A DNA stretch of 64,000 nt from Panaeolus papilionaceus. Its lineage: Eukaryota; Basidiomycota; Agaricomycetes; Agaricales. Positions 35,327-47,269 of this stretch are shown piece by piece. The DNA is taken from NCBI GenBank assembly GCA_015501605.1, contig JADNRZ010000023.1:723501-787500 (forward strand), in the 5' to 3' direction. The position numbers and the translations under genes are program-made. The notes beneath the pieces are model-generated. The model was not told the DNA's origin and searched no databases. It saw nothing but the letters and a program-made list of their open reading frames with translations. Every line of letters starts with the position of its first letter. The stretch's first letter is position 1.

Positions 35327-38300
35327 ACTAGTGGCTACCACTTTTTATTAATAATTCAGGACAGTTGCCCTGTGGACGATAATACCACTTGCCCTGTAAT
35401 TTATGAAACGATGAGTGCCCTGTTTCTTATGATAATGCCTCAGGTAACTTTAGTGTGCGATTTCATAGATATTATCATAATTGTCAGGCTGATTTTCATA
35501 GCAACATTTTATATGCTGTAGACATTTTCATGCTGCCCTTGTGATGTTCATGCAATATTATTATTGTTTTCATGATTATGCTGATATTTTCATGATTGGT
35601 AGGGTGATATCTTTATCAATTTCATGATTATGCCTGATATTTTCATGATTGGTAGGGCGATATTATCATGGATTTCATGATTACTAGGGCGATATTCTTC
35701 TTGATTTCATAGATTCCCTTGATCTTATCAGTGCATTTTCTTATCAAATCAGGGCAATTCTAAATATAGAATTGCCATAATATGACATCATTAGATCAGA
35801 TCACTATTATCTCCGCTTTTTTTGGACCCTTATCTCATCCATCAATTACATCAAATCAGGGCTCTGCCCCTGTTGCACCCATTATTTCTAGCATTTATTA
35901 CACTGCTTTTCTGGCCACTTTATATGGACATATATATACCATTAGAAAGCTACAATTGCCTACTATTTGATTCTGAATTTTATTTAATTAAATTCTTGCA
36001 GGGGAGCAGCCAATTCAGCTCCGCTTTTTCCCATCAATTTAGCCCCTATTCATTTATGCTACTATTCCTGCTGCATTTGCACTGCTTTTTTGGCACTTTT
36101 TCTGGTGCACATATATACCATTGGAAAGCCCTAGTTGTCTACTTTAAGAATCTGCCCTTGACTTTGCAATACCCCCCCTATGGGCTGCACTATTTAGCTG
36201 CACCTTTTTGGCATTTAATTAGCCCCTATTTTTAATCAGCATTGTTCCTGCTCCATTTTGCACTGCTTTGGTGCAATTATATATGGACATATATATATCA
36301 CCAGAAAGCTACAAATGCCTAGATTAAGAATCTGAAATCAGAACATAAATGTTGTGTCTAGGGAGGGAGCAATTGCATTTCGCATTTGGGTATTAGAGCG
36401 TGGGAACACCCTTAATCACCTCTTCTCCTCCTCCCCCCACCGCTTTTTTGCCCTCATTTCTCCACATCCACTCCACCCCTCAGCCTATAATTTGGCATGG
36501 AGGTGTATATATACTATCAAATAGTGGGTGCAAGCTTACAGGTCACTGGCATCTGTATATATGCATAAATATGCTATATACATCTGGTATGGATCATGTT
36601 GCTCCCAAAGTGGAGCCAAAGCATAGTATTTGATTCATTAGAACGCAACCAAAGCGTCAGGTATTATATCATGAGATGTGTATACATGTTTCATGCATCA
36701 GAACGCAATATTTAGCCCTCCACCACATGCAAACTAGCTTGAATCATCATCTCATTATACCCTTTGTTTCTAGACCAATATCATTTGCATTTCTTAACCA
36801 ATTTTCAAGATCATAGATCTTCTAAACCGCAGTTGTAAACACCTTTCAAATGTGTGCTTCATCATAGAAATCTGATCTCTCCCCATGGAGATATAGCATA
36901 ATTAATATCCACCATGAATGACAGATAGTCTGGAGGAGGTGTTGAGACTCTAGTATGGTGGTATCATTGTCTGTGTCCTAATATACACCTGAAATGTGTT
37001 TACAATTGATATATCTTCAATTTAAAAAAAGTTTGAAAGAGATTGGTCAAGTGTAGCTCATAGAACAAGAGAAACAGTTAAAGAGAATGCTAGTTGTTGT
37101 CAGTTCATTGAGCATACACACTACATCAAACTGCATTCCAGCACCCATTTGTGTCTCCTACCTTCCACACTCACTCAAATGTTCTCAAACCTTTTGAAAA
37201 CATCAATAACAGTGTATACTCTCGTCTCCATGAGGTCTGATTAAATTATTGCAATGCAGATCTTGGACAAATGGCTTATCAGCTGAAAAACAGTCATTTT
37301 TGAGAAGGGCTCAGAATTTGCTGTGAGTACTCTTGTTTTGTAGGTATTCCTGAGGCGATTTTAGAACATTTTGCATCATTATAAAGCGGTCAGAAATGGT
37401 AGAGATATACCCAATATAGTATTTGGGGAACCTGTGAGACAGCATATGGCTGTTTCTATATGGTCTACAACTGTGAACACATGATACATGGTACAGGACA
37501 ATAGTATTGATGTTATAAAATTTATCCATGGCTTTATCCTGGACAAAATGCAAGTTATTGAGTACTATTGAATCCTCTTTTGGCAGAAATAGAAGCAAAA
37601 CAGGGTAAATGCAGAATAACTGCATTCCTAGCGGTCCCCTTGGGTTCCTGTCTTGCACACCATTTATAATACATATTTTACACATGCATGCCAAATTATA
37701 GGCTGAGGGGTGGAGTGGATGTGGAGAAATGGAGGCAGAAAAGCGGTGGGGGAAGGAGGAGAAGAGGTGATCAAGGGTGTTCCCACGCTCTAATACCCAA
37801 ATGCGAAATGCAATTGCTCCCTCCCTAGACACAACATTTATGTTCTGATTTCAGATTCTTAATCTAGGCATTTGTAGCTTTCTGGTGATATATATATGTC
37901 CATATATAATTGCACCAAAGCAGTGCAAAATGGAGCAGGAACAATGCTGATTAAAAATAGGGGCTAATTAAATGCCAAAAAGGTGCAGCTAAATAGTGCA
38001 GCCCATAGGGGGGGTATTGCAAAGTCAAGGGCAGATTCTTAAAGTAGACAACTAGGGCTTTCCAATGGTATATATGTGCACCAGAAAAAGTGCCAAAAAA
38101 GCAGTGCAAATGCAGCAGGAATAGTAGCATAAATGAATAGGGGCTAAATTGATGGGAAAAAGCGGAGCTGAATTGGCTGCTCCCCTGCAAGAATTTAATT
38201 AAATAAAATTCAGAATCAAATAGTAGGCAATTGTAGCTTTCTAATGGTATATATATGTCCATATAAAGTGGCCAGAAAAGCAGTGTAATAAATGCTAGAA

Positions 38301-38859
38301 ATAATGGGTGCAACAGGGGCAGAGCCCTGATTTGATGTAATTGATGGATGAGATAAGGGTCCAAAAAAAGCGGAGATAATAGTGATCTGATCTAATGATG
38401 TCATATTATGGCAATTCTATATTTAGAATTGCCCTGATTTGATAAGAAAATGCACTGATAAGATCAAGGGAATCTATGAAATCAAGAAGAATATCGCCCT
38501 AGTAATCATGAAATCCATGATAATATCGCCCTACCAATCATGAAAATATCAGGCATAATCATGAAATTGATAAAGATATCACCCTACCAATCATGAAAAT
38601 ATCAGCATAATCATGAAAACAATAATAATATTGCATGAACATCACAAGGGCAGCATGAAAATGTCTACAGCATATAAAATGTTGCTATGAAAATCAGCCT
38701 GACAATTATGATAATATCTATGAAATCGCACACTAAAGTTACCTGAGGCATTATCATAAGAAACAGGGCACTCATCGTTTCATAAATTACAGGGCAAGTG
38801 GTATTATCGTCCACAGGGCAACTGTCCTGAATTATTAATAAAAGTGGTAATCACCAGTC
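35327..38859. mobile_element. W element: 3.53-kb near-palindromic foldback transposon
   Basis: The arms 35327-36500 and about 37690-38859 are near-perfect inverted copies around a 1.2-kb centre. The ends are ACTAGTGGCTACCACTTTT and, inverted, GACTGGTGATTACCACTTTT. A perfect 8-bp duplication GTTTTCCC flanks it (35319-35326, 38860-38867). The inner arm and centre are closely related to Z, but the outer 500 bp differ and instead reiterate TTTCATGATT and AGGGCGATAT. Non-coding. Same family as Z, with 8-bp duplications as in hAT-type insertion. Confidence 0.88.
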
Positions 38860-38867
38860 GTTTTCCC

Positions 38868-40027
38868 TCATATCTGAACGCTACTGGTGGCCTATGCTTG
38901 GTGCTGACATCAGCTGGTTCATCAAAACTTGCCATTTATGTCAACTTCGTCAGACTTGTAACATCCTCATCCCTCCCACTGTCGCTTCACCTGCTCCCTT
39001 ATTCTCGAAGGTTTATCTTGATACTATGCACCTACCACGGTCCGGAGGTTACAAGTACATCATCCAGGCTCGTTGTTCAGTCTCCCACTTCCCAGAATTC
39101 GCCCCCCTTCGTCGAGAAACCACTCAGACCGTAGGAGAATGGATCAAGCGCGATCTCTTGCATCGCTATGGCGCTTTACTAGAAATCGTCACTGATAACG
39201 GTCCACCAATCGTCGCCGCCATCGAATATCTTGCAGCTAAGTACCACATCGTTCATATTCGCATCTCAGGGTACAATTCACGTGCAAACGGTCTTGTGGA
39301 GCGCCCACATTTCGATGTACAACAGGCTTTATTCAAATCTTGCGATGGTGATCAGTCTAAGTGGTCTCAAGTTGCTAGTCATGTATTTTGGGCAGATCAG
39401 ATCACAACACGACGCCGCATGGGTTGCTCACCTTACTTTGCACTCACAGGCACTCATCCCTTGCTTCCGTTCGACATCACTGAGGCTTCATATCTCTTAC
39501 CTCCCCCCGATTCCATCCTATCTTCAACTGATCTCATTGCACAACGCACCATTGCACTCCAAAAGCGACCCGCCGACCTTTCACAACTCCACTCACCTGT
39601 ATTCAAGTCCAGACTAGAAGCAGCACGCCGATTTGAGCTCAAGTTCCAGTGCACCATCAAGGATTTCAACTTCCAATGTGGCAGCCTCGTTCTCATACGA
39701 AACACAGCAATCGAGAAGTCACTCAACCGTAAAATGCGCGCATGCTATCTTGGCCCCTTAGTCGTCATTTCCCGTAACCACGGAGGTGCTTACATCATCG
39801 CTGAGCTCGAAGGAACCCTTCTTCATCGCCCCATCGCTGCTTTTCGTGTAATCCCATACTTCCCTCGTCAATCCATTCTGCTCCTGCCTCTAGACGAAAT
39901 CCTGGATGTATCAAGCCGAAGCCTGAAAGAGATGGAAGAGTCAGTAGAAGAAGATGAAGATTTGAACGACTTACTCGAGCCACAGGGTGTAGTAGAAGCA
40001 GAGGACAAAGTAGAAGAGGAAGATTGA
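38868..40027 (+). CDS. pol: Gypsy A integrase
   Basis: Continues the zinc-binding piece at 35326: LISERYWWPMLGADISWFIK, then the CHLCQLRQ cysteines. The catalytic core has KVYLDTMHL (Asp), IVTDNGPP (Asp) and SGYNSRANGLVERPH (Glu), an intact D,D,E triad. A GPLVV...HRPIAAFRVIPYF C-terminal domain follows, then an acidic tail (EESVEEDEDLNDLLEP). No chromodomain was seen. The frame is open to TGA 40025-40027, with a polypurine tract GCAAGAGGGGAATA at 40577-40590 before the 3' LTR. Confidence 0.88.
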
Positions 40028-40590
40028 CCACAGAGGGTCAAGGTTTTTCAGCAAGAGGGGGATACATGTTGAGTTCCCCATTTTCTCAATTTTTTCTTTT
40101 CATTTTCGTCGTTTTCTCCCTATTCCCTTGCCTTTTTGTTATCCTAATTTTATTCCATCACTCTCGTTCCCCATTCCTGTTCCATTTCGCGGCTCGTTTA
40201 CGACGCCGCGGTAACCCTATGAAGATCTACTGAGGGTTCACCTTTTTTCTTTATTTTATTTTAACATTACTCAGTTGTTTTTCATTCGAAATTGGCCATC
40301 TTTGATTCGATTCAACTCGTATATAGCTGCCTGACACTCCTTTGCCACGTCCCCACTGTTTCAATGCTCCGTTTTACTCATTTTCGCGCCCGAATTTTGC
40401 CTTTCCACTCAGTAGTGCACCTTTAGTTTCACATTTCATCAATACTCAGGTCACTTTATTTCATTCAACATCACTGTTTTTCATTCTATTTCAGTTCCTC
40501 CGTTATTTTCTTTCGCTATCTTCATATTTCTTCGTAGATTCTTCATAGTAGGTGACTGGGGACAGTCACAGTTTCAGCAAGAGGGGAATA

Positions 40591-41382
40591 TGATGAGCTG
40601 CACGCCCATCTATCTCCGTTTTTGCGCCTTTGTACGTTTTTGGACTAATTCAGCGACTTGCCGTTCAGGCGCCTAGGCCACAGCATCAGTATAGCGCTCA
40701 CACAAGCACACTATCATGCCTGCACTACCAACCATCTTTACATTTTCATACCTTCTTTTCATTAATTTATTCAAAACCATTGTTCCATCTGTTGTTTCTT
40801 TGTTTCATATGACAACCTCCATCATTATTCAATTGTTTTCTCTTGTTGTAGATACATTTTCCAGTAGCTACAATATCTTTGTATCTTAGCCTGCCTGGAG
40901 AACTCAGATCATTCTGACCCCCCATATTTTCGTGTCTGAGCTTCGTTCCACTCTCTTTTTGCCTTAGCAGTCATACCAGGCGTCGTCTGGTTCGTTTCCT
41001 ATCGTCTCTCGTCATATCTCAGTCCCTCAGCGTGACCAGCCGTGTCTGGTTCGAGTTTCTTGGTCTTTCTTCGTCTCCTCGTCGTCCTATGTAGCCACCG
41101 TCGTTGGCTATCGTTCCTAGTCGCCGCCGCCGTCGGTTTCTGCCCTGTAATCGCTTCGTTTCGTCTCTCAGTGTCGCCGTCGCCGACCTGAATCTCTCCC
41201 CATCGCCCCCAGCTTACCTCTTCAAACCTCAGCTCTCCGGACCCCACGAACCCGTACACGAGCGCTCATTCTCATCACTCACCTCACTCACCAACGCCCT
41301 CACCCTCACACTTCGTTTCCCACCCACAATTTGGTTTTGTGTTCATTGCCCATTCCTCCTCCTACCGTTGCGCTCATCATCA
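40591..41382 (+). repeat. Gypsy A 3' LTR
   Basis: 792 bp, same length as the 5' LTR. By eye the two differ at five sites, all within the first 80 bp, and agree after that. Confidence 0.9.
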
Positions 41383-41573
41383 TCATGAGCGCCAATTAGG
41401 CCCTCTCGAATCTCTTCAAGAGCTGGAATCACATCAACCACCAATGGTGTATCAGTGGCTGAAAATCTCTTGGTCAGTTCATCGAAAAGCTATTGGGTAG
41501 TAAATTAACATATGACCAACTTGATGATAACAAAATGTGGTGTAAGGAATTTTTACTCACCAGTAATACTTCC
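41383..41573 (-). pseudogene. hAT transposase, upstream exon fragment
   Basis: On minus, after an AG acceptor near 41490, the frame reads LFDELTKRFSATDTPLVVDV then IPALEEIREGLIGAHD. It continues directly into the piece that starts at 21884 once gypsy A is removed. An intron-like stretch lies to the right. The exon chain is then cut at 41574 by LTR element B, so the transposase N-terminus is beyond the window. Confidence 0.75.
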
Positions 41574-42183
41574 TGTTATGGTTGACTTGTTCAGCATATA
41601 TGAGTCTGGCTGTAGAGTCAACAAGAATGAAGGTCGAAGATAGAGTCAGGGTTATTGGTCTTGGTGTTACATTGAGTTCGAGAGAATCTAACTAAGAATG
41701 CCACTTCGAGAATCGCTCAATGGTATTGTCTTAGCAGAGAGCAAGTAAAAGAAGTCCAGTAGAAGTTATCGTTCTATTGTAGTTAAAGAACTAGCTAAAG
41801 AACATGGGTATAATACTGGGGTTTATATACGTAATATGAATGGTCTGTGCACAAGATAAATAAGAGTCAGAAGACGGGGTAAAGGAGTCGTAATGGAACA
41901 TGTATGGGAATATAATAGAGAACAAGTCATGAATGTGAGAGAGGAGTGAGTCAGAGATAGGAATAAGGTGTGGGGCGACAGTGAGAATGGAAGTGGAGTG
42001 AAAAGAGGAAAAGATAAGAAGATAAGACGAGCTACAGGTACAAAGAGAGATGATAGTACACGAAGATAAGATAATAGTTCAGATAGGATAAAGAAAAGAT
42101 AGGGGCAGAGTGGTAGGACAAAGGATAAAAGATATAGCATAACATTAAGTGGTAGGACAAAGGATAAAAGATATAGCATAACA
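41574..42183 (-). repeat. Element B 3' LTR
   Basis: 610 bp, TGTTATGCTATATC...GGTTGACCATAACA-type ends read on minus. A tandem duplication of about 35 bp (AGTGGTAGGACAAAGGATAA) lies at its right end. Related solo copies occur at 44187-44758 and 48168-48682. Confidence 0.85.
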
Positions 42184-42214
42184 TTACCCCCTTGTTAAGG
42201 CTGATTGACCTCAA

Positions 42215-42927
42215 TCAGGTATTGATGTTGTGGATGGCTTCATCGCACATGTCATCATCATAGTCGGAGAAGTTGTAGGCCCAAGTGTCATTGTCGTTGG
42301 TGCTGTTTTTTGGAGTCCAATATTTGCTTGGTTTGTCATTAGTCCAAGTCGATTCCCAAGCATTGTTCTTTCCCCAAGGGTTAGGAGATCTTGACAAATT
42401 CTTTTTCTTCTTGCCTTTGTTGATTGACAAGGACATTTTCTTGGAGCATTGACTGGCAGAATGGTTGGGAGTGTGTTTTTTGCAATACAGACAGCGGAAC
42501 TTCAGGCAATTTTGACGGAAATGACTTTCTGAGTTGGGACAGGAACAGCATAGGTCTTGTCCTTGTTTCATCAAACTGAGGATATGGCAGCAGGTGGTAA
42601 AGTCGAGGCCGTCGAACATTTTGTCTAGGGGTCGTTGGGCAAGATCTTCTAGAGTTGGGTAATGGTTTTGTTGAGCAGAGTAATCATATAGGAAGGTTTT
42701 GTCATGTTTGAAGGTGTAGAGGTTGTTGGGTTTGTAATGGGCATACTTTGCCCTTTGGGTAGCGATAAGCTGCATGAGTCTGTTGCGACAGACTGGGTTG
42801 TTGAAATGTTCAGTGCAAAATGATTCGAATTGAGAGCAGCTGACATTCCAATACGTTGCAGCTGCTTTTTCATGAGTGCTGATGGCTGCATACAACTTGA
42901 GGACTTGATCATGGGTTTGGGTGATAT
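42215..42927 (-). pseudogene. Element B extra ORF after pol, C-terminal part
   Basis: Continuation of the ORF at 50235-50756 after removal of gypsy C, with the duplicated GATAT at the junction. It reads TQTHDQVLKLYAAISTHEKA and ESFCTEHFNNPVCRNRL, then a Cys/His cluster CCSCPNSESHFRQNCLKFRC followed by LYCKKHTPNHSASQC, then a basic stretch and an acidic Asp-rich end. It stops just before the polypurine tract. The clustered Cys/His pattern recalls gag zinc knuckles without matching CX2CX4HX4C exactly. The position is that of env or accessory genes in other retroelements. Function unknown. Confidence 0.65.
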
Positions 42928-43334
42928 TGTAAGGGCACCTCAGACACACACAAGTCCTGGGGGAGATCCAAAGATATATATCAGCTCTACATAAATACAG
43001 GAAGTAGGCTCACCTGGGGGAGATCCAAAGAGAAAGAGGTAAAGGATCAAACCCAGGTGAAACAGCTATTTAAGTGATGAGCTGGCATTGGCATCAGCCT
43101 TGATGCCAAACAATCCTTTGGAAACAAACAAAGGGAAACACAAAGGAATGACTATGTAACATTGGAAACAAGTGAATAACAAATGAGTGACAACTAAAGG
43201 AGAGTGTAATATAATATATATGAGTCCATGGTATGTCCAGATAATGAAATAGAGCAAAGGGAAATAGGGGAAAGGAGAGACAAGAGAGACAATGATAAGG
43301 AAAGGAATAGGAGGTAGCAGGAGATCCCCTGACA
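42928..43334 (-). repeat. Gypsy C 3' LTR
   Basis: 407 bp, TGTCAGGGGATCTCC...GGTGCCCTTACA on minus. It is about 59 bp longer than the 5' LTR because of an extra segment near 42975-43020 flanked by repeated GGGGGAGATCCAAAGA. Confidence 0.88.
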
Positions 43335-43345
43335 TTACCCCCCCT

Positions 43346-44186
43346 CTAGGATTGCTTCGCCCTTGAAGCATGAAGTCCAGTCTGTTTATAAGGAATATGA
43401 GCATAGGTGATCCTGATAATCTTTGGAGCCTTAGGATTCTCTGCATAGAAGTCCCTGATGAGGTCAGGAGCATGGACATCGCCAGCTGGTTCCCAAGAAT
43501 TCCAACCAGCATCGTATCCTTCCCATTTGATCAGGTATTGAAGTTTGCCTCTGATGAACTTGCTGTTCAAAATCTTCTCCACAACAAACTCTTCAACATT
43601 GTCAACAAGCACAGGAGGTGGGGGTAGCTTGGCTCTTCGACCAGAGATGGGGTCATAAGGAGCAGGAGTGAGTCTGACAACATGGAAGACTGGATGGATG
43701 CGGGAGAGGGATTTAGGAAGCTGAAGACGGTAGGCATTCTTTCCAACACTAGAAATGACTGGGTAAGGACCAACTCGCTTGTGGGAGAGCTTCTTGGATG
43801 GCTGAGTGGTTTGGATGTCTGAAGCATCAAGGTAGACACAATCTCCAGGCTTGATCTCAGGAGCCTTGGTGCAACACCAGTTGTAGTACCTAGCCATGTC
43901 CTCCTTAGCAGCTGCTAAGGCAGCACAAGCTTCCTCAAGAGCAGTCTTCATCCTATCAGTGAACTCATTCACAGTTTCCATCCGGGAGGGAGGAAGAGGT
44001 TCAAAGCCCATATGAGGATGTTGACCAGAGTCTAGAAGAAAGGGAGTCTGCTGGGTGGAGGAGTGGACATGGTTGTTGTAGGCAAACTCAGTCATGGAAA
44101 GGATATCATACCAGTCATCCTGTCGCTCAGAGATGTAGAGCCTGAGGTATTGTTCCAACTCCTGGTTGACATGCTCAGTCTGCCCA
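43346..44186 (-). pseudogene. pol: Gypsy C integrase C-terminus and chromodomain
   Basis: Continues the integrase broken by the solo LTR at 44187: EQYLRLYISERQDDWYDILS, EFAYNNHVHSSTQQTPF, then the GPR/Y-type module (KLSHKRVGPYPVISSVGKNA) and HPVFHVVRL. A chromodomain follows: VEEFVVEKILNSKFIRGKLQ then YLIKWEGYDAGWNSWEP. Chromodomains in chromoviruses steer integration to marked chromatin. The ORF ends just before the polypurine tract. Confidence 0.88.
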
Positions 44187-44758
44187 TGTTACGGTTGACT
44201 TGTTCAGCACGTACGAATCTGGCCGTAGAGTCAACAAGAACAAAGGTTGAAGGTGGGGTCGTGGAGGTAGGTCTTGGGGTTACGTCGAGTTTGAGAGAAT
44301 CTAACTAAGAATGCCACTTTGAGAGTCGCTCGATGGTATTGTCTTAGCAGAGAGCGAGTAAAAGAAGTCCAGTAGAAGTTATTGTTCTATTGTAGTTAAA
44401 GAACTAGCTAAAGAACAAGGGTGTAATACTGGGGTTTATATATGTAATATGGATGGTCTGTGCGCATGATAAATAAGAGTCAGGAGACAGGGTGAAGGAG
44501 TGATAATGGAGTGTGTATGAGAATATAATAGGGATCGAGTCGTAAATGTGAGAGAGGCATGAGTCAGAGAATGGAATAGGATGTGGGGCGACAGCAGGAA
44601 CGGAAGTAGAGTGAGAAAGAGGAAAAGATAAGAAGATAGGACGAGCTATAAGTACATAGAGAGATGATAGTACATGAAGATAAGATAATAGTCCAGATAA
44701 GATAAAGAAAAGATAGGGGCATAGTACCAAGATGAAAGACAAAAGATATAGCGTAACA
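44187..44758 (-). repeat. Solo LTR of the element B family in gypsy C integrase
   Basis: 572 bp with TGTTACGG...GCGTAACA ends on plus and a perfect GCCCA duplication (44182-44186, 44759-44763). It splits the integrase at STAYHPQMDG. Confidence 0.9.
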
Positions 44759-47267
44759 GCCCATCCATTTGAGGGTGATAGGCAGTGCTACAAGCTGGCT
44801 CAATCCCAAGCAGCCTGTAGAGTTCTGTAGTGAACTCTGCAATGAACTGTGGACCACGATCAGAGACTACCTTGGATGGGAGGCCATGGAGTTTCCAGAT
44901 ATGGTCATGATACATGCGGGCAGTGCCTAGGGCAGAGACAGTGGTAGTGGTAGCAGTGAAGTGGGTGCGTTTGGAAAGGGAGTCAACAACAACCATGGTG
45001 GCATCATAACCATTGGACTCAGGAAGCTCGACAATGAAGTCCACACTGATATGGTCCCAACGGTGGTCAGGGACAGCAAGGGGCTCAAGCTCTCCAAGGG
45101 GTCGCTGCCTGATGGTCTTGGTCCTAAGACACATGTCACAGGTGCTGGTGTAGAGTCCAATGAACTTAGACATGCGTGGCCACCAGTAGTTCCTAGACAC
45201 AAGCTCCAAGGTCTTCCAACGTCCAGGGTGTCCAGCAAGAGTGGAGTCATGACAGAGAGCCACAATGCGACAACAAAGATCACCACCTGGTGGAACATAG
45301 AGCTTTCCACAGAAGTAGATAAGACCATCAGCTTCATCCCACTCTGAGGAGCGAAGAGACTGAGATCCAGTCTTTCTGAGTGCCTTGACTGCCTTGGCCA
45401 CAGTGTCCTCAAGATCAGAGGCCTCCTTGGAATGTCGATGGATCTCACGAACCAGAGAGTGTTCCTGTCCAACAAATTCCAGACCTTCTAGTGCACGAAC
45501 TGCAAACATCCCTGGGGTGAGGAGGGTGATGTTCTGGTTGTCACATTCACTAGAACCATGGTCAGACCGACGTGAGAGGGGTTCTGCTTTTCCCATAGTA
45601 GCTCTTGCCTTGTGCTGCATGACAAAGTCGAAGCGGGCCAGAGTGAGAGACCAGCGGGCTTGCCTGCGGTTGAGGTTCTGAGACGACATGAAGTATTCCA
45701 AGTTCTTGTGGTCAGTCCAGATCTCAAACTTGTGGCGGGCACCCTCAAGGAAGTGTCTCCATTCCTGCAAGGCTCGAATGATTGCAAGCATTTCCTTGTC
45801 ATGAATCTCATAATTCCTTTCGACAGGAGAGAGTGACTTGGAAAAGAAAGCGATTGGATGCCACTTTCCATCTTCTGGAGACTGCTGAGAGAGTACAGCA
45901 CCAGTGGCGAAGTCTGAAGTGTCAGCTTCAAGCCGGAAAGGGAGATCATCATTGGGAGCAGCAAGGACAGGGGAGGAGGTGACAGCATCCTTGATGGACT
46001 GGAAGGCAGTAGCGGCAGCAGGAGACCAGGAAAACTCAGTGGAGCTCTTGGTAAGATCAAAGAGGGGACATGCATGATGAGAGAAGTCCTTGATGAACCG
46101 TCGATAGAAGTTGGCAAAACCCAGGAAAGATTGGACTTCTTTCCTATTGGTGGGGGTGGGCCATTGAGCAACTCCAGCAACTTTGACAGGATCCATCTCG
46201 ACTTGGTTCTCAGCAACAATAAGCCCAAGGTACTCAATGCGTGTCTTCTCAAACTTGCATTTCTCCAGGCGGAGGCAGAGACCATGTTCCTCTAGACGCT
46301 TCAGGACCCTATGAGTGACCTCTCGATGCTCAGGAATATCCTTGGTGAAGATCAGGATGTCATCCAGGTATACCACAACCACACCTTCAGAGATCATGTC
46401 TTGGAAGATCTTGTTCATCATGGTTTGGAAGGTGGCAGGACTGTTGGTGAGACCAAAGAACATGACAAGAGGTTCGAAGAGACCTCTGTGAGTGCGAAAA
46501 GCAGCCTTCCACTCATCTCCTTCTTTGATGCGGACATTGTTGAAACCCCAATGAATGTCAAGCTTGGTGAAGTAGCGTGCACCACGAAGTTGGTTGATAA
46601 GGTCAGAGATGAGAGGGAGAGGGTACTTGTTCTTCACAGTCATATCATTGAGCATGCAATAGTCCTGGACCAGACGAAGGGAGCCATCCTTTTTCTTCAC
46701 AAAGAAGACTGGTGATGCCATGGGGGACTTGGAGCGGTGAATCTTTCCCTGAGCCTCGTTCTCAGCAAGGAAGCGCTCAGCCTCTTCACGTTCTGCAGGG
46801 TTTAATGGGTAAACCTCGCATTCCTTGGGTTGAGCTCCAGGAATGAGCTCAATCACATGATCCCAAGGTCTTCTCTCAGGAAGCTTAAGAAACTCAGCTT
46901 CAGAGAAGACACGATGGAAGAGACTCTGATAGTCAGGCACTGGACCATGAGGTGAGGAAGGGAGAGTGGTCTGTTCTGGTTGAGGAGCAGAGTTACACAA
47001 GAAACCTTCAGCCAGGCATTGACTGATGGTTGAAGTAGCGTTGATATGCTCTTCAGCTTCCTCGGGGAGTAAGCCAGAAACCCAGACACGATCACCTTCC
47101 TCAAGATCAAATGGCAGATCAGAGGACTTGAGATCATCAGAATCTTCAGGGGAAGACTCTTCAGGGGTGAGAGAGGGGGCAGGACCAGAGCAGCAGGCAT
47201 TCACCTTGGCTTCTTCCTTACAAGCAGCCTTCTTTTCCTCATTGAGTTCCTTCTTGCAACCAAAGCA
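44759..47267 (-). pseudogene. pol: Gypsy C reverse transcriptase, RNase H and integrase core
   Basis: A long minus frame. RT blocks: WDHVIELIPGAQPKECEVYP, MASPVFFVKKKDGSLRLVQD, RYFTKLDIHWGFNNVRI (HWG where RWG is usual), GLFEPLVMFFGLTNSPATFQ and an intact VVVYLDDILIF. Thumb and RNase H follow: EVQSFLGFANFYRRFIKDFS, RLEADTSDFATGAVLSQ and WTDHKNLEYFMSSQNLNRRQ. Integrase zinc finger H-H-C-C (CHDSTLAGHPGRWKTLELVS, CDMCLRTK) and core SVDFIVELP, VVSDRGPQF follow. Gypsy C keeps YLDD, unlike gypsy A and element B. The frame ends at the solo LTR (44758). Confidence 0.9.
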
Positions 47268-47269
47268 TC

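Larger units (their letters stand above)
21885..41382 (+). mobile_element. Gypsy A: full-length LTR retrotransposon with nested insertions and an inverted core
   Basis: A Ty3/gypsy element bounded by two 792-bp LTRs, inserted in an hAT exon. The flanks TCAC (21881-21884) and TCAT (41383-41386) are an imperfect 4-bp duplication, and joining the hAT halves restores GAHDDEEHD-type sequence. Gag, protease and the first third of pol are on plus. The middle of pol is on minus, because 27077-34310 is inverted, and integrase is again on plus. Insertions X1, Z, Y (with X2 inside) and W each split pol and each has its own target-site duplication. Without them the element would be about 9 kb. The LTRs differ at only five positions by eye, so the element is young despite this damage. 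Confidence 0.88.

Noticed and set aside
31361..37832. Repeated ORF beginning MLCLGREQLHFAF (or a variant) as a gene
   Set aside because: It lies in the inverted arms of Z and W, its frame is not kept between copies, and it has no domain.
30478..38859. Palindromes as pure assembly artefacts
   Set aside because: Each has its own distinct target-site duplication, sits at a point where a pol frame can be rejoined, and the two arms of each differ at scattered positions. Long reads would still be the final test.
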